From positions 1 to 5,957 of the forward strand of contig JAEZIV010000297.1 in NCBI GenBank assembly GCA_023436515.1: 5,957 nucleotides of DNA, read 5' to 3'. The position numbers and the translations under genes are program-made. The notes below the pieces were generated by a model, which saw only the letters and a list, made by a program, of their open reading frames with translations, made no database searches and had not been told where the DNA came from. Source of the DNA: Bacillota bacterium (GTDB lineage: Bacteria > Bacillota > Clostridia > Acetivibrionales > DSM-1351). This document shows, one piece after another, positions 1-5,940 of the stretch (its first letter is position 1; each line of letters begins with the position of its first letter).

Positions 1-1773
1 CTGAGCATATCCCTGAATTATTTTCATTTCATCGGAGGACAGCTTATCTGATTTAACATCAAGATCATAAGCCTCGTATTTATTATCAAAAGGAACGAGA
101 TTTTCCATAGATACAGCAAATATAAATGCAGGCTCATCCGAAGAATTCAAGGTATCAAGGATTTTGTCAACCAATGCATAATCGGAAATATTAGGTCCCT
201 TGGATTCAGTTTCCTTATCAAAGCTTGCCACATCTAAGAATTGATCAAAGCCGAAGTTTTTATAAACCTTATTCCTGTTATAAAACCACCCTCCGTTGGG
301 GTGAATTGCCGTTGTTCTATAGCCATTGTCCTTGAAAACTGAGGTTATATTTGGAGTCTCTGTTCTCAGATACGCATTATAGGCTATTATACCAGGTCCC
401 ATAAAATAAAGTGACATACCTGTCAATGCTTCAAACTCACTGTTGGCAGTGCCTCCTCCGATTGCCGGGGGAGCCAGCTGTCCTTTCTGATACTTGTGAA
501 CATTCTCTGCTATATCCTTGCTGAGGGTAATTCCATTTAGCTTGGTTAGATCCCAGTAGCTCTCACTCATAACTACAACAACATTCGGCTTCTGGTTGGA
601 TATACCCGAATTCACAGAGGCTGATACTGCCACTGAGTCCTTGGACTCACCCTTATACTTTTCTGATATTGCCTGCATAGTACCTTCATCATAGCCCTCG
701 GGTTTTGGGTTAAGGTATTTATCAAGGTCGGTGAGATAGTAGTAATTTTGGGTATACATCCCGTTTGCAAGTATTTCTGCTTTCCCGATATACCAGGATC
801 TTTGAATACCGATCTGTGTAGATAGCTTGTAATCTGTCAGTACATTTGCATTAAGGATAAAAATAATAAGAGCAAAGGGCAGCAGAACAAAATTAAATCT
901 TGGTCTCAGATACCTGCCGAAATTTTTTCGGAACTTAATTAATAGGATCACAGCACCGGCAAGTACCAGCATTACAGCTGCTAAAATCGGAATATTGAGA
1001 TATTCCCTCATTATCCCGAACAGGTTTTTTATCATGTAGACATCCCAAGGATAAAAGGGTTCATCAAAATATGTGAATTTGATAAAGTTAGCTATTGTCA
1101 GGAAAGCTGCGGCTAGAGTTATCAAAATATTTGTTAATCCCCTGCCTATTATTGAGGAAATACATAAATACAGACCTAAAAGGACCAGAAGATTAAACAG
1201 GATATTAGGATGAAGCATATCCCTCAGGGTTGTCATTACATTCTGACGTATGGAATATTCACATAGAAAGGTTAATATCGTTAATAATGCCAGCGATGAA
1301 ACCGTGCTGAGAACAGGTCTGAAATAGTCGGTAATACTAAAAGCCTCTCTGCCTTTTTCAAACTTTGAAAAAAGCATTTGAAAAAGAAAATTTCCAGCTG
1401 CAGCAAACCACACCAGAAAAAACGCAATCAGAGGAAGATACACTGCTGTAAGCATTCCTGTTTTTGTCGTATTTGTAAAAAGGATGCTTGCTAAAATACC
1501 CTGTCCCAGGGACTTATACAAAAATAAGACCAATGGCATTCCTGAAGCCAAAAGGTTAAAGAACATAAAAAGATAGCTTTTATCTGCTTTAATGATATTT
1601 TTATTATGAGTAATAGCCCCTAGAGCATACACCGGAAAAAATACCGCTGTAAAGAGAGGGATGCTGAAGGGCAGAAATGAAGCAGCATAAACCGCTGTAA
1701 AGGAAAGCAGAAGGGTAGCCGGCAAAAACCATTTAAACCTTAACAGCCATTTGCTTATAACACTCCATATCAC
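1..1773 (-). CDS. LTA-synthase-like membrane sulfatase, 3' end outside window
   Basis: Polytopic membrane protein with an extracellular alkaline-phosphatase/sulfatase-fold domain of the lipoteichoic acid synthase type. LtaS-like enzymes transfer glycerol phosphate or related groups onto envelope polymers outside the cell. Counting from the GTG at 1773, 591 residues are visible. About nine hydrophobic segments lie in residues 15-310, more than the five of classical LtaS. The catalytic domain starts near 395: VVVVMSESYWD (E404, the metal ligand position), GGGTANSEFE (T442, the nucleophile position) and HPNGGWFYNRN (R500, the phosphate-binding position). The spacing fits LtaS E255/T300/R356. Where LtaS has H416, this protein has SMENLVPF with L559. 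The DH metal-binding motif lies beyond the window. The GTG start has no Shine-Dalgarno, and the first in-frame ATG is only codon 70. The frame is the same as the upstream small ORF, separated only by TAA TAC, so this is probably the main part of a split gene. The family is certain; substrate and activity are not. Confidence 0.85.
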   Translation of the reverse strand, partial: MIWSVISKWLLRFKWFLPATLLLSFTAVYAASFLPFSIPLFTAVFFPVYALGAITHNKNIIKADKSYLFMFFNLLASGMPLVLFLYKSLGQGILASILFTNTTKTGMLTAVYLPLIAFFLVWFAAAGNFLFQMLFSKFEKGREAFSITDYFRPVLSTVSSLALLTILTFLCEYSIRQNVMTTLRDMLHPNILFNLLVLLGLYLCISSIIGRGLTNILITLAAAFLTIANFIKFTYFDEPFYPWDVYMIKNLFGIMREYLNIPILAAVMLVLAGAVILLIKFRKNFGRYLRPRFNFVLLPFALIIFILNANVLTDYKLSTQIGIQRSWYIGKAEILANGMYTQNYYYLTDLDKYLNPKPEGYDEGTMQAISEKYKGESKDSVAVSASVNSGISNQKPNVVVVMSESYWDLTKLNGITLSKDIAENVHKYQKGQLAPPAIGGGTANSEFEALTGMSLYFMGPGIIAYNAYLRTETPNITSVFKDNGYRTTAIHPNGGWFYNRNKVYKNFGFDQFLDVASFDKETESKGPNISDYALVDKILDTLNSSDEPAFIFAVSMENLVPFDNKYEAYDLDVKSDKLSSDEMKIIQGYAQ

Positions 1774-1776
1774 GTA

Positions 1777-2037
1777 TTAAATGACAAGCATATTCACTAA
1801 CAGGACTTTTTGGTTGAATGTAAAAATTAGCAAAGCTATACTCAAAATGAATATAACCGATTTGAAGATCTTTGATTTTACTATTTTAAAAGGCAGGGAC
1901 GGCATGCTGAAAACAACATACGAGGCCGCCAAAGCCAGGAGCAATTGGGTATAGCCATTGCCCGTGAATATAATATCTATTATGCTTATTATAACCGCAA
2001 TAATTAGGGTTATAATTCCTTTGTTTATTTTTTTCAT
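1777..2037 (-). CDS. small membrane protein, probably the detached N-terminus of the sulfatase
   Basis: An 86-residue hydrophobic protein starting MKKINKGIITLII. Three helices are visible at about residues 7-25, 30-47 and 57-73, followed by a short hydrophobic tail ending NMLVI. The ATG at 2037 is preferred to an upstream in-frame TTG at 2076. The ATG has GGAAG about 10 bases upstream, while the TTG lies only 4 bases past a TATAAT box and would fall at or before the expected transcription start. The stop at 1777-1779 is followed in the same frame by the sulfatase reading frame. The tail plus the first sulfatase residues (VIWSVISKWLL) would make one membrane helix of about 20 residues, cut in the middle by TAA. 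I infer an N-terminal fragment of one larger protein of about 12 helices. A genuine separate small gene translationally coupled to the GTG is the alternative. Confidence 0.6.
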   Translation of the reverse strand: MKKINKGIITLIIAVIISIIDIIFTGNGYTQLLLALAASYVVFSMPSLPFKIVKSKIFKSVIFILSIALLIFTFNQKVLLVNMLVI

Positions 2038-2079
2038 TTTATCCCAGCTTCCATTGATTATTGATTTATTAACCAATAG

Positions 2080-2107
2080 ATTATACCAAAGTAAAAAGTA
2101 TAGTTAA
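2080..2107 (-). promoter_or_regulatory. sigma-A-type promoter for the sulfatase locus
   Basis: On the minus strand a perfect TATAAT (2080-2085) is preceded by TTAACT (2102-2107, 4 of 6 to TTGACA) with a 16-base spacer. Transcription would start near 2073, giving a leader of roughly 35 bases before the ATG at 2037. This supports the ATG over the upstream TTG and suggests the sulfatase locus is transcribed independently of deoD. Confidence 0.55.
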
Positions 2108-2208
2108 AGTGTTGTTAAAAATAAATTAATTATTGTAACAAAAAAGTAAAATAACTACATTTATGTATAATGCCGTGCTGTATTTAATAACATATTGGCA
2201 TAAGAAAG

Positions 2209-2234
2209 GATGAAATCATTTAACAGTGATCATC
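2209..2234 (-). terminator. weak terminator-like hairpin after deoD
   Basis: About 20 bases past the deoD stop, the minus strand reads GATGATCA, an 8-base loop, then TGA-TT-TCATC. This is an 8-pair stem with a two-base bulge, followed by the moderately U-rich CTTTCTTAT. It is AT-rich and lacks a clean U run, so it is only a candidate end for the deoD transcript. Confidence 0.3.
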
Positions 2235-2256
2235 AAATAATTCCACCCCTCATGTA

Positions 2257-2967
2257 TTAAGCAAGCTCTAAGGCTATTTCCATCATATTTGTGAAGGAGT
2301 TTTGACGCTCTTCCGCAGTGGTTACCTCATGTGATACAAGAGAGTCAGAAACTGTAAGAATACATAATGCATTTACGCCGGCTCTGGCAGCATTCATATA
2401 TAAGGCCGCCGCCTCCATCTCTATAGCAAGAACACCCATCCGTGCCCACTTCCTCCATGTGTCGGGATCATCATCATAAAAAATATCTGATGAAAGAATG
2501 TTTCCTACTCTGGTTGGAATTCCCTTACTCTCTGCTATTTCAACGGCTTTTTTAGCAAGGGACCAGGAAGCCGTTGGTGCAAAGTTGCCCGGCAGTCCGT
2601 ACTGAGACGCATAGTTTGAATTTGTTGAGGCTGAGATACCAACTATAATATCTCTTATTTTGATGTCCTCCTGAATAGCACCGCAGGAACCGATTCTGAT
2701 AATATTCTTTACACCATAGAAATTTATAAGCTCATAGGAGTAGATGCCAATGGATGGCATACCCATGCCTGATCCCATAATTGATATTTTTTTCCCCTTG
2801 TATGTTCCGGTAAATCCATACATATTTCTGACGGTATTAAACTGTACCGGATTATCCAAATAAGTCTCTGCAATAAATTTGGCTCTGAGCGGGTCTCCCG
2901 GCATTAATACCGTTTCAGCTATTATTCCCTCTTCGCCGACGTTAATGTGTGGTGTTGGAATTGACAT
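2257..2967 (-). CDS. deoD: purine nucleoside phosphorylase, DeoD type
   Basis: Cytoplasmic enzyme of purine salvage. It splits purine (deoxy)ribonucleosides with phosphate to free base and (deoxy)ribose-1-phosphate, and the family works as a hexamer. The 236-residue length matches the family (E. coli 239). Visible family signatures are TPHINV near the N-terminus (H7), MPGDPLRAK (G24, R28), VRNMYGFTGTYKG (R47), IIRIGSCGA (R91, S94; phosphate site), AIEMEAAALY (E183, M184, E185; nucleoside site) and TVSDS (D208, the purine-discriminating acid). All key residues are in register with E. coli DeoD, so the enzyme should be active. The start is firm: GGAGGA at 2975-2980 lies 7 bases before the ATG. 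The gene is intact and appears monocistronic, with no other nucleoside-catabolism gene beside it. Confidence 0.97.
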   Translation of the reverse strand: MSIPTPHINVGEEGIIAETVLMPGDPLRAKFIAETYLDNPVQFNTVRNMYGFTGTYKGKKISIMGSGMGMPSIGIYSYELINFYGVKNIIRIGSCGAIQEDIKIRDIIVGISASTNSNYASQYGLPGNFAPTASWSLAKKAVEIAESKGIPTRVGNILSSDIFYDDDPDTWRKWARMGVLAIEMEAAALYMNAARAGVNALCILTVSDSLVSHEVTTAEERQNSFTNMMEIALELA

Positions 2968-3064
2968 ACTTTAATCCTCCAATATTTAATTTATCCAGTC
3001 GCAGCAGACTATGATTATTTTATCCCGATTGCTCCGGATTATAAATGCTGCAGTTATAAATTAA

Positions 3065-3093
3065 ATTATACATTTTTTCCTGTAAAAATACAG
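3065..3093 (-). promoter_or_regulatory. candidate deoD promoter with small palindrome
   Basis: The minus strand has TATAAT at 3065-3070, about 100 bases before the deoD ATG. The -35 position lacks a TTGACA-like match but is covered by a 5-base inverted repeat, CTGTA-AAAA-TACAG on the plus strand (3080-3093). This could be a regulator site. A second TATAAT at 3038-3043 is closer to the gene but also lacks a -35. The rest of 2981-3190 shows no gene. Confidence 0.35.
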
Positions 3094-3191
3094 ATATATT
3101 TACCTCTTTATCAATAGTGAAGATCAAAAATTTTTGCAAATTACTAATAGACTAATCAAATATAGTGGCGGGAAATGCAGATGATTTGCTG

Positions 3192-3221
3192 TTGACTTAA
3201 TAAAATCTGATGTGCTATAAT
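3192..3221 (+). promoter_or_regulatory. promoter of tRNA-Val
   Basis: TTGACT (3192-3197), an 18-base spacer and TATAAT (3216-3221), with a TG two bases upstream of the -10 (extended -10, TGCTATAAT). The start is expected near 3228, giving a leader of about 57 bases. That leader can form a small stem between AAAGCT (3239-3244) and AGCTTT (3262-3267). Confidence 0.85.
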
Positions 3222-3284
3222 CCTCTTACAGGAAAATGAAAGCTTGTATAGTATTAATTTCAGCTTTTAAAGAATCCGCCCAAT

Positions 3285-3360
3285 GGGAGCTTAGCTCAGC
3301 TGGGAGAGCATCTGCCTTACAAGCAGAGGGTCATAGGTTCGAGCCCTATAGTTCCCACCA
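3285..3360 (+). tRNA. tRNA-Val, anticodon UAC
   Basis: A 76-base cloverleaf with encoded CCA. The acceptor arms GGGAGCT and AGTTCCC pair with one G-U. The D stem is GCTC/GAGC, the anticodon stem TCTGC/GCAGA with loop CTTACAA (anticodon TAC, reading GUA and other GUN valine codons), and the T stem ATAGG/CCTAT with loop TTCGAGC. All stems are intact. It is a single-gene unit with its own promoter and terminator. Confidence 0.97.
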
Positions 3361-3406
3361 AAAAATGTGTAATCGCTATCCTTTGACAGTGGTTACACAT
3401 TTTTTT
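3361..3406 (+). terminator. strong, probably bidirectional terminator after tRNA-Val
   Basis: The hairpin starts directly after the CCA. Positions 3361-3380 pair with 3385-3404 around the loop CTTT, with one A-C mismatch and two G-U pairs, and end in a T run to 3406. Read on the minus strand, the same structure also ends in a T run, so it can stop transcripts arriving from the acetyltransferase gene on the other side. Confidence 0.85.
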
Positions 3407-3543
3407 CTTATAAATCATTTTGGTGCTAATATATCGCACTTATAACTTATTAAACCACACTAACCATAAAAAGCATAAATATGCAATAATCTTACGCAGA
3501 TATCACTATATAAGGATTACAAGGATTTGATATAAATATTTAC
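3405..3543. other. intergenic stretch, no gene seen
   Basis: AT-rich DNA between the tRNA-Val terminator and the end of the acetyltransferase gene. On the minus strand a tiny 4-pair stem (GCAT/ATGC, 3473-3484) is followed by five T's, too weak to call a terminator. The 7-base AAGGATT is directly repeated (3512-3518, 3521-3527), flanked by ATATCA (3500-3505) and its complement TGATAT (3528-3533). Confidence 0.5.
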
Positions 3544-4368
3544 TTAAAAGTTAAACCAACTTACTTTATACTTATGACTAAAAGATAAACCAACACCTTC
3601 AGCTGTTTTTTGCGAAGGGATATTACTTTCCATACAGTCCCACCATATATTATTGCTCCCAGAATAAAGGTCCCTTAAAAGAATGCTTGTTAATGAGCTA
3701 GCCAGCCCTTTTCTTCTATGCTGCTCCAAAGTCTCCACACCAAGGGAAAAGGTTTTATCATACAGAAAGGAGGTTATACCGAAACTAACTATTTCTCCGT
3801 CTATTACAGCCCCATAGCCATAACCAAGGTTTAAATAATTCTCTATAGAGCCCCAGAAATGTTCAATATACTCAATAAGAAACTCCGGATTGCTTACAGC
3901 CTTAGCATTTGTTATGGATAAGATAAATTTCTCATCTAGCTTGTGCAACTTATAAGGTTTTGGGAGGGCTGCATTATTAGCTTTAGGGTTTAAGGCAGAT
4001 TTATATACCAGCTGCCAGCTCTCATTTATTTCCTTGTTTGATAAGGCTTTATAAATGGAGTGAAACAACGCTTCTGAATCAGCTGAAAACTCAAAATAGT
4101 TAATCTCCTTTTCTGATAAAAAACTCATTATCGTGGCTTCGATAAATATTTTCAAATCCTTGTCAAAAACATGGCTGGAATCACAACCCATAAACTGAAA
4201 GCTCTCCAGTCCATCTGACCATACCAGGGCGAGGGATGGGGTTTCCGGGTTATCAACCCACACTCTACCGCTGTTGTTACCGACCAAAACGCCGTAAAAC
4301 ATCATATCACTATTACTTTGTATTAATTTGCTTGCTAAGGCGTGGTTTCTCTTGATTAATTCATACAT
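3544..4368 (-). CDS. GNAT-family N-acetyltransferase
   Basis: A 274-residue soluble protein that should transfer an acetyl group from acetyl-CoA to an unknown amine. Its overall length and C-terminal placement of the fold resemble the Firmicute GNAT_acetyltran family (PF12746); that assignment is from memory of the pattern. The acetyl-CoA binding motif is VETLEQHRRKGLA at residues 211-223, with R218-x-x-G221-x-A223 matching the R/Q-x-x-G-x-G/A loop. It is preceded by the strand YGAVIDGEIVSFGITS (185-200) and followed by WWDCMESNIPSQKTAEGVGL (242-261), the usual N-x-x-S-x-x-x-A-x-x-x-G-L ending. Residues 1-150 form a less conserved N-terminal part. The reading frame extends upstream to an ATG at 4419, but that ATG has no ribosome binding site, whereas the ATG at 4368 has AGGAG 8 bases upstream. 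The gene is single and has its own candidate promoter. The substrate cannot be told from the sequence. Confidence 0.85.
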   Translation of the reverse strand: MYELIKRNHALASKLIQSNSDMMFYGVLVGNNSGRVWVDNPETPSLALVWSDGLESFQFMGCDSSHVFDKDLKIFIEATIMSFLSEKEINYFEFSADSEALFHSIYKALSNKEINESWQLVYKSALNPKANNAALPKPYKLHKLDEKFILSITNAKAVSNPEFLIEYIEHFWGSIENYLNLGYGYGAVIDGEIVSFGITSFLYDKTFSLGVETLEQHRRKGLASSLTSILLRDLYSGSNNIWWDCMESNIPSQKTAEGVGLSFSHKYKVSWFNF

Positions 4369-4374
4369 TATAAT

Positions 4375-4381
4375 CACTCCT
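4375..4381 (-). promoter_or_regulatory. ribosome binding site that fixes the acetyltransferase start
   Basis: The minus strand reads AGGAGTG; AGGAG ends 8 bases before the ATG at 4368. The alternative ATG at 4419 has only AT-rich sequence upstream. Confidence 0.75.
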
Positions 4382-4430
4382 ATAAATTTGTTTAATTCTT
4401 CGATAAAGGCCGTATACATTACTAATTGTA

Positions 4431-4458
4431 GATATAGCTATACTAAGGAGCGTCTCAA
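4431..4458 (-). promoter_or_regulatory. candidate acetyltransferase promoter with overlapping palindrome
   Basis: On the minus strand TTGAGA (4453-4458) is separated by 16 bases from TATATC (4431-4436), 5 of 6 and 4 of 6 to consensus. A perfect 10-base palindrome, TATAGCTATA (4433-4442), overlaps the -10; TAG and CTA flank it, with one extra base on one side. This arrangement would suit a repressor site, but no regulator gene is nearby. Confidence 0.4.
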
Positions 4459-4475
4459 AATGTTTTCAATACAAT

Positions 4476-4862
4476 CTACGCTTTTTTTGTTGACTTGTCT
4501 TTTTCTTTTCCTGCAAACCTTCTTAATCCAAAGGTTATTGCATAGCCAAAAATTTCAGCAGAAATGCATATTAGGATATAGTGGTTGAATACAGGATAAC
4601 CAACATACTTGCCAAATAAAAACACAGAAATCACCAAGACCACACTAGATGGTACTAGAGTGATAAGCGAGTGCTTACCTATTAGTGCACATAAAAGCCC
4701 TTGAATCATGAATACTAGAGGGAATGCGGCAAAGGTTTAAAAAAGTATTGTCCCACTTCCTATGTCTAATAAGCTTGGAGAGAAAAGAACAATTGCAAGA
4801 GCCAGAACAATAAGTAGAAAGGAGATGACAGTAGCTCTTAATAATATTCTATTATTCTTCAT
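4476..4862 (-). pseudogene. four-helix membrane protein gene interrupted by in-frame TAA
   Basis: The gene begins with a good ATG at 4862 (AAGGAGGT at 4871-4878, 8 bases upstream) and reads MKNNRILLRATVISFLL to residue 41, where TAA (4737-4739) interrupts it. The same frame then continues TFAAFPLVFMIQGLL to a TAG at 4476-4478, for 128 codons in all. Helices are visible at about residues 10-27, 43-62, 68-89 and 95-113, followed by a basic, lysine-rich cytoplasmic tail (RRFAGKEKDKSTKK). The downstream open part has an internal ATG at 4709 without a ribosome binding site, so it is unlikely to be an independent gene. A single change from TAT or TAC (Tyr) or another one-step codon would explain the stop. 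I do not recognise the family and assign no function. It lies 135 bases after the DUF2262-like gene on the same strand and may share its transcript. Confidence 0.7.
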
Positions 4863-4908
4863 TGACAATGACCTCCTTGTATTTTATTCAGTTGATTTTC
4901 CTCATTAC

Positions 4909-4931
4909 ACCATATAAGTGTTTCATATGGT
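4909..4931. repeat. inverted repeat upstream of the broken membrane protein gene
   Basis: ACCATAT (4909-4915) and ATATGGT (4925-4931) are perfect 7-base arms around a 9-base spacer, about 45 bases upstream of the ATG at 4862. The position suits an operator for that gene. It has no T run, so it is not a terminator. I see no good promoter match next to it. Confidence 0.45.
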
Positions 4932-4997
4932 ATTAATTGTATAGAATTCTTTACTCTCACCGGAAGTAACCTTCTATATGGATAAATGATAAACATA

Positions 4998-5456
4998 CTA
5001 CATTTCTACATCGATTACTTTACCATCTACAATACTAACACTTATTCTATGTCCCCAGAAGATGTCATCATCATCATATTCAAGGTTTATGTCAGCCAGT
5101 TTTCCATCAATAATATTAATGCTTACAGCCAATAGAGTAATCCTGTCCATAAATTGGTTAGGAGTTATTTTATCTTCGCCTTCCTCTAACCAGTTGTCAT
5201 TCTTAAGCTCAATTAAATGGGACTGCCTGATCTCTCCTTCTACATAGTCCATGTGGCTTTGCAACCAGTTTACTTGAGTTTCTATCTCCCCAATATAATT
5301 ATTTAAATTATCCTGTTGTGTACCACTGAGGAATATCTGTAAATTTACTTCATTAGCAATGAACCTGATTTTTGCTTTATAGAAGTACAAACCTGATTTT
5401 AGCAAATCTTCGTCCAGCTTTAATTGGTTTAATGACAAATTTATCTTTTCGTACAT
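4998..5456 (-). CDS. small acidic protein resembling DUF2262
   Basis: A 152-residue acidic protein with no signal peptide or membrane segment, probably cytoplasmic. The C-terminal third carries the pattern NDNWLEEGEDKITPNQFMDR (86-105), then an acidic DDDD run (128-131) and IFWGHRISVSI (132-142). I associate this W...iT...F...DDDxFWGHxIxV arrangement with DUF2262, an uncharacterised domain. The assignment is from pattern memory and moderate. The N-terminal half (about 10-80) looks helical and rich in L, N and E. Start: an ATG at 5471 overlaps the ribosome binding site itself, so the ATG at 5456, preceded by GGAGGA at 8 bases, is chosen. Small acidic single-domain proteins of this type are sometimes immunity proteins, but no toxin gene is visible here, so no function is assigned. 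Confidence 0.75.
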   Translation of the reverse strand: MYEKINLSLNQLKLDEDLLKSGLYFYKAKIRFIANEVNLQIFLSGTQQDNLNNYIGEIETQVNWLQSHMDYVEGEIRQSHLIELKNDNWLEEGEDKITPNQFMDRITLLAVSINIIDGKLADINLEYDDDDIFWGHRISVSIVDGKVIDVEM

Positions 5457-5463
5457 TACCAAA

Positions 5464-5469
5464 TCCTCC
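5464..5469 (-). promoter_or_regulatory. ribosome binding site that fixes the DUF2262-like start
   Basis: GGAGGA on the minus strand lies 7-8 bases before the ATG at 5456. The upstream in-frame ATG at 5471 abuts this motif and has no site of its own, so the longer 157-residue version is unlikely. Confidence 0.75.
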
Positions 5470-5520
5470 ATAAATTACATTTTCCATTAAATAGTATCAT
5501 AATTCTTACAGAGTTAGTAG

Positions 5521-5691
5521 ATAATATTTTCAAATCAATTTAGAGTCTGCGTAAAGAAAAATCCAAACCTACTAGGCAAGCTGGGTTATGAGAAGGATAT
5601 AGAACGACCGATTAAGAGCACAGAAATATCAGTAAATATGGGTTCAGTTATATATCAGGTGAATGCTGTTGCATACTTTTCATGGGATTGA
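5521..5691 (+). other. open 56-codon stretch, possible gene remnant
   Basis: This lies in the 260-base stretch between the DUF2262-like gene and the tRNA-Thr promoter. The plus-strand frame is open from a TAG at 5518 to a TGA at 5689 and includes KKNPNLLGKLGYEKDIERP and VNMGSVIYQVNAVAYFSWD. The composition looks protein-like and less AT-rich than the flanking DNA. It has no upstream start codon with a ribosome binding site, and its only ATG comes late. It may be the tail of a decayed gene or chance. I do not recognise it. Nothing else is visible in 5472-5730. Confidence 0.2.
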
Positions 5692-5732
5692 GTAACGTGT
5701 GATTGTAACACATATTTCCTCTAAAAAAAGGG

Positions 5733-5761
5733 TTGACAGTTTACTTAAACCCTGTTATTAT
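5733..5761 (+). promoter_or_regulatory. promoter of tRNA-Thr
   Basis: Perfect TTGACA (5733-5738), a 17-base spacer and TATTAT (5756-5761), with TG at the extended -10 position (TGTTATTAT). The transcript should start near 5768, giving a leader of about 66 bases. Confidence 0.85.
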
Positions 5762-5771
5762 ATTTAAGCAG

Positions 5772-5792
5772 TTGAGCAATTCGATTGCTCAA
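5772..5792 (+). other. hairpin at the 5' end of the tRNA-Thr precursor
   Basis: TTGAGCAAT and ATTGCTCAA form a perfect 9-pair stem around the loop TCG, starting a few bases after the expected transcription start. A second, smaller stem (ATCATCT/AGATGGT, 5805-5811 and 5816-5822) follows. Neither is followed by a T run, so they are not attenuator terminators. They may protect the precursor or be processing landmarks; as DNA, the first could also be an operator. Confidence 0.5.
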
Positions 5793-5833
5793 TAAGGTGT
5801 AAAGATCATCTGTTTAGATGGTAATTAAATAGT

Positions 5834-5909
5834 GCTGGTGTAGCTCAGCAGGTAGAGCAGCTGACTTGTAATCAGCAGGTCGGGGGTTCAATTCCGTCCG
5901 CCAGCTCCA
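5834..5909 (+). tRNA. tRNA-Thr, anticodon UGU
   Basis: A 76-base cloverleaf with encoded CCA. The acceptor arms GCTGGTG and CGCCAGC pair, the D stem is GCTC/GAGC, and the anticodon stem GCTGA/TCAGC carries the loop CTTGTAA (anticodon TGT, reading ACA threonine codons). The T loop TTCAATT is normal, but the T stem GGGGG/CCGTC has a G-U pair and a central G-G mismatch (5884 and 5896). The gene has its own promoter and terminator. Confidence 0.95.
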
Positions 5910-5912
5910 AAT

Positions 5913-5940
5913 AAAAACTCCGAGATATCGGAGTTTTTTT
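5913..5940 (+). terminator. terminator of tRNA-Thr
   Basis: A perfect stem AACTCCGA/TCGGAGTT with loop GATA (5924-5927), extended by A-T pairs, ends in a run of seven T's (5934-5940). It begins four bases after the CCA. On the minus strand it also ends in T's, so it may act both ways. Confidence 0.9.

Noticed and set aside
3236..3445. 69-codon plus-strand reading frame
   Set aside because: It runs through the tRNA-Val gene and its terminator, so it is a chance frame.
4446..4487. AGCGT...ACGCT stem followed by seven T's on the plus strand, or a possible insertion-sequence end (GAGCGTCTCAAAA)
   Set aside because: The stem has only five pairs with a loop of about 24 bases, and no plus-strand gene lies upstream. 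No matching second end or transposase is present.
4328..4588. 86-codon plus-strand reading frame
   Set aside because: It is antisense to the acetyltransferase start and the broken membrane gene, with no ribosome binding site or recognisable protein character.
4725..4745. Possible programmed frameshift at the TTTTTTAAAC run around the internal stop
   Set aside because: The frame before and after the stop is the same, so a shift of one base would leave the coding frame instead of restoring it.
5062..5247. 61-codon serine-rich plus-strand reading frame
   Set aside because: It is the antisense shadow of the DUF2262-like gene; the serine runs mirror the acidic codons on the other strand.
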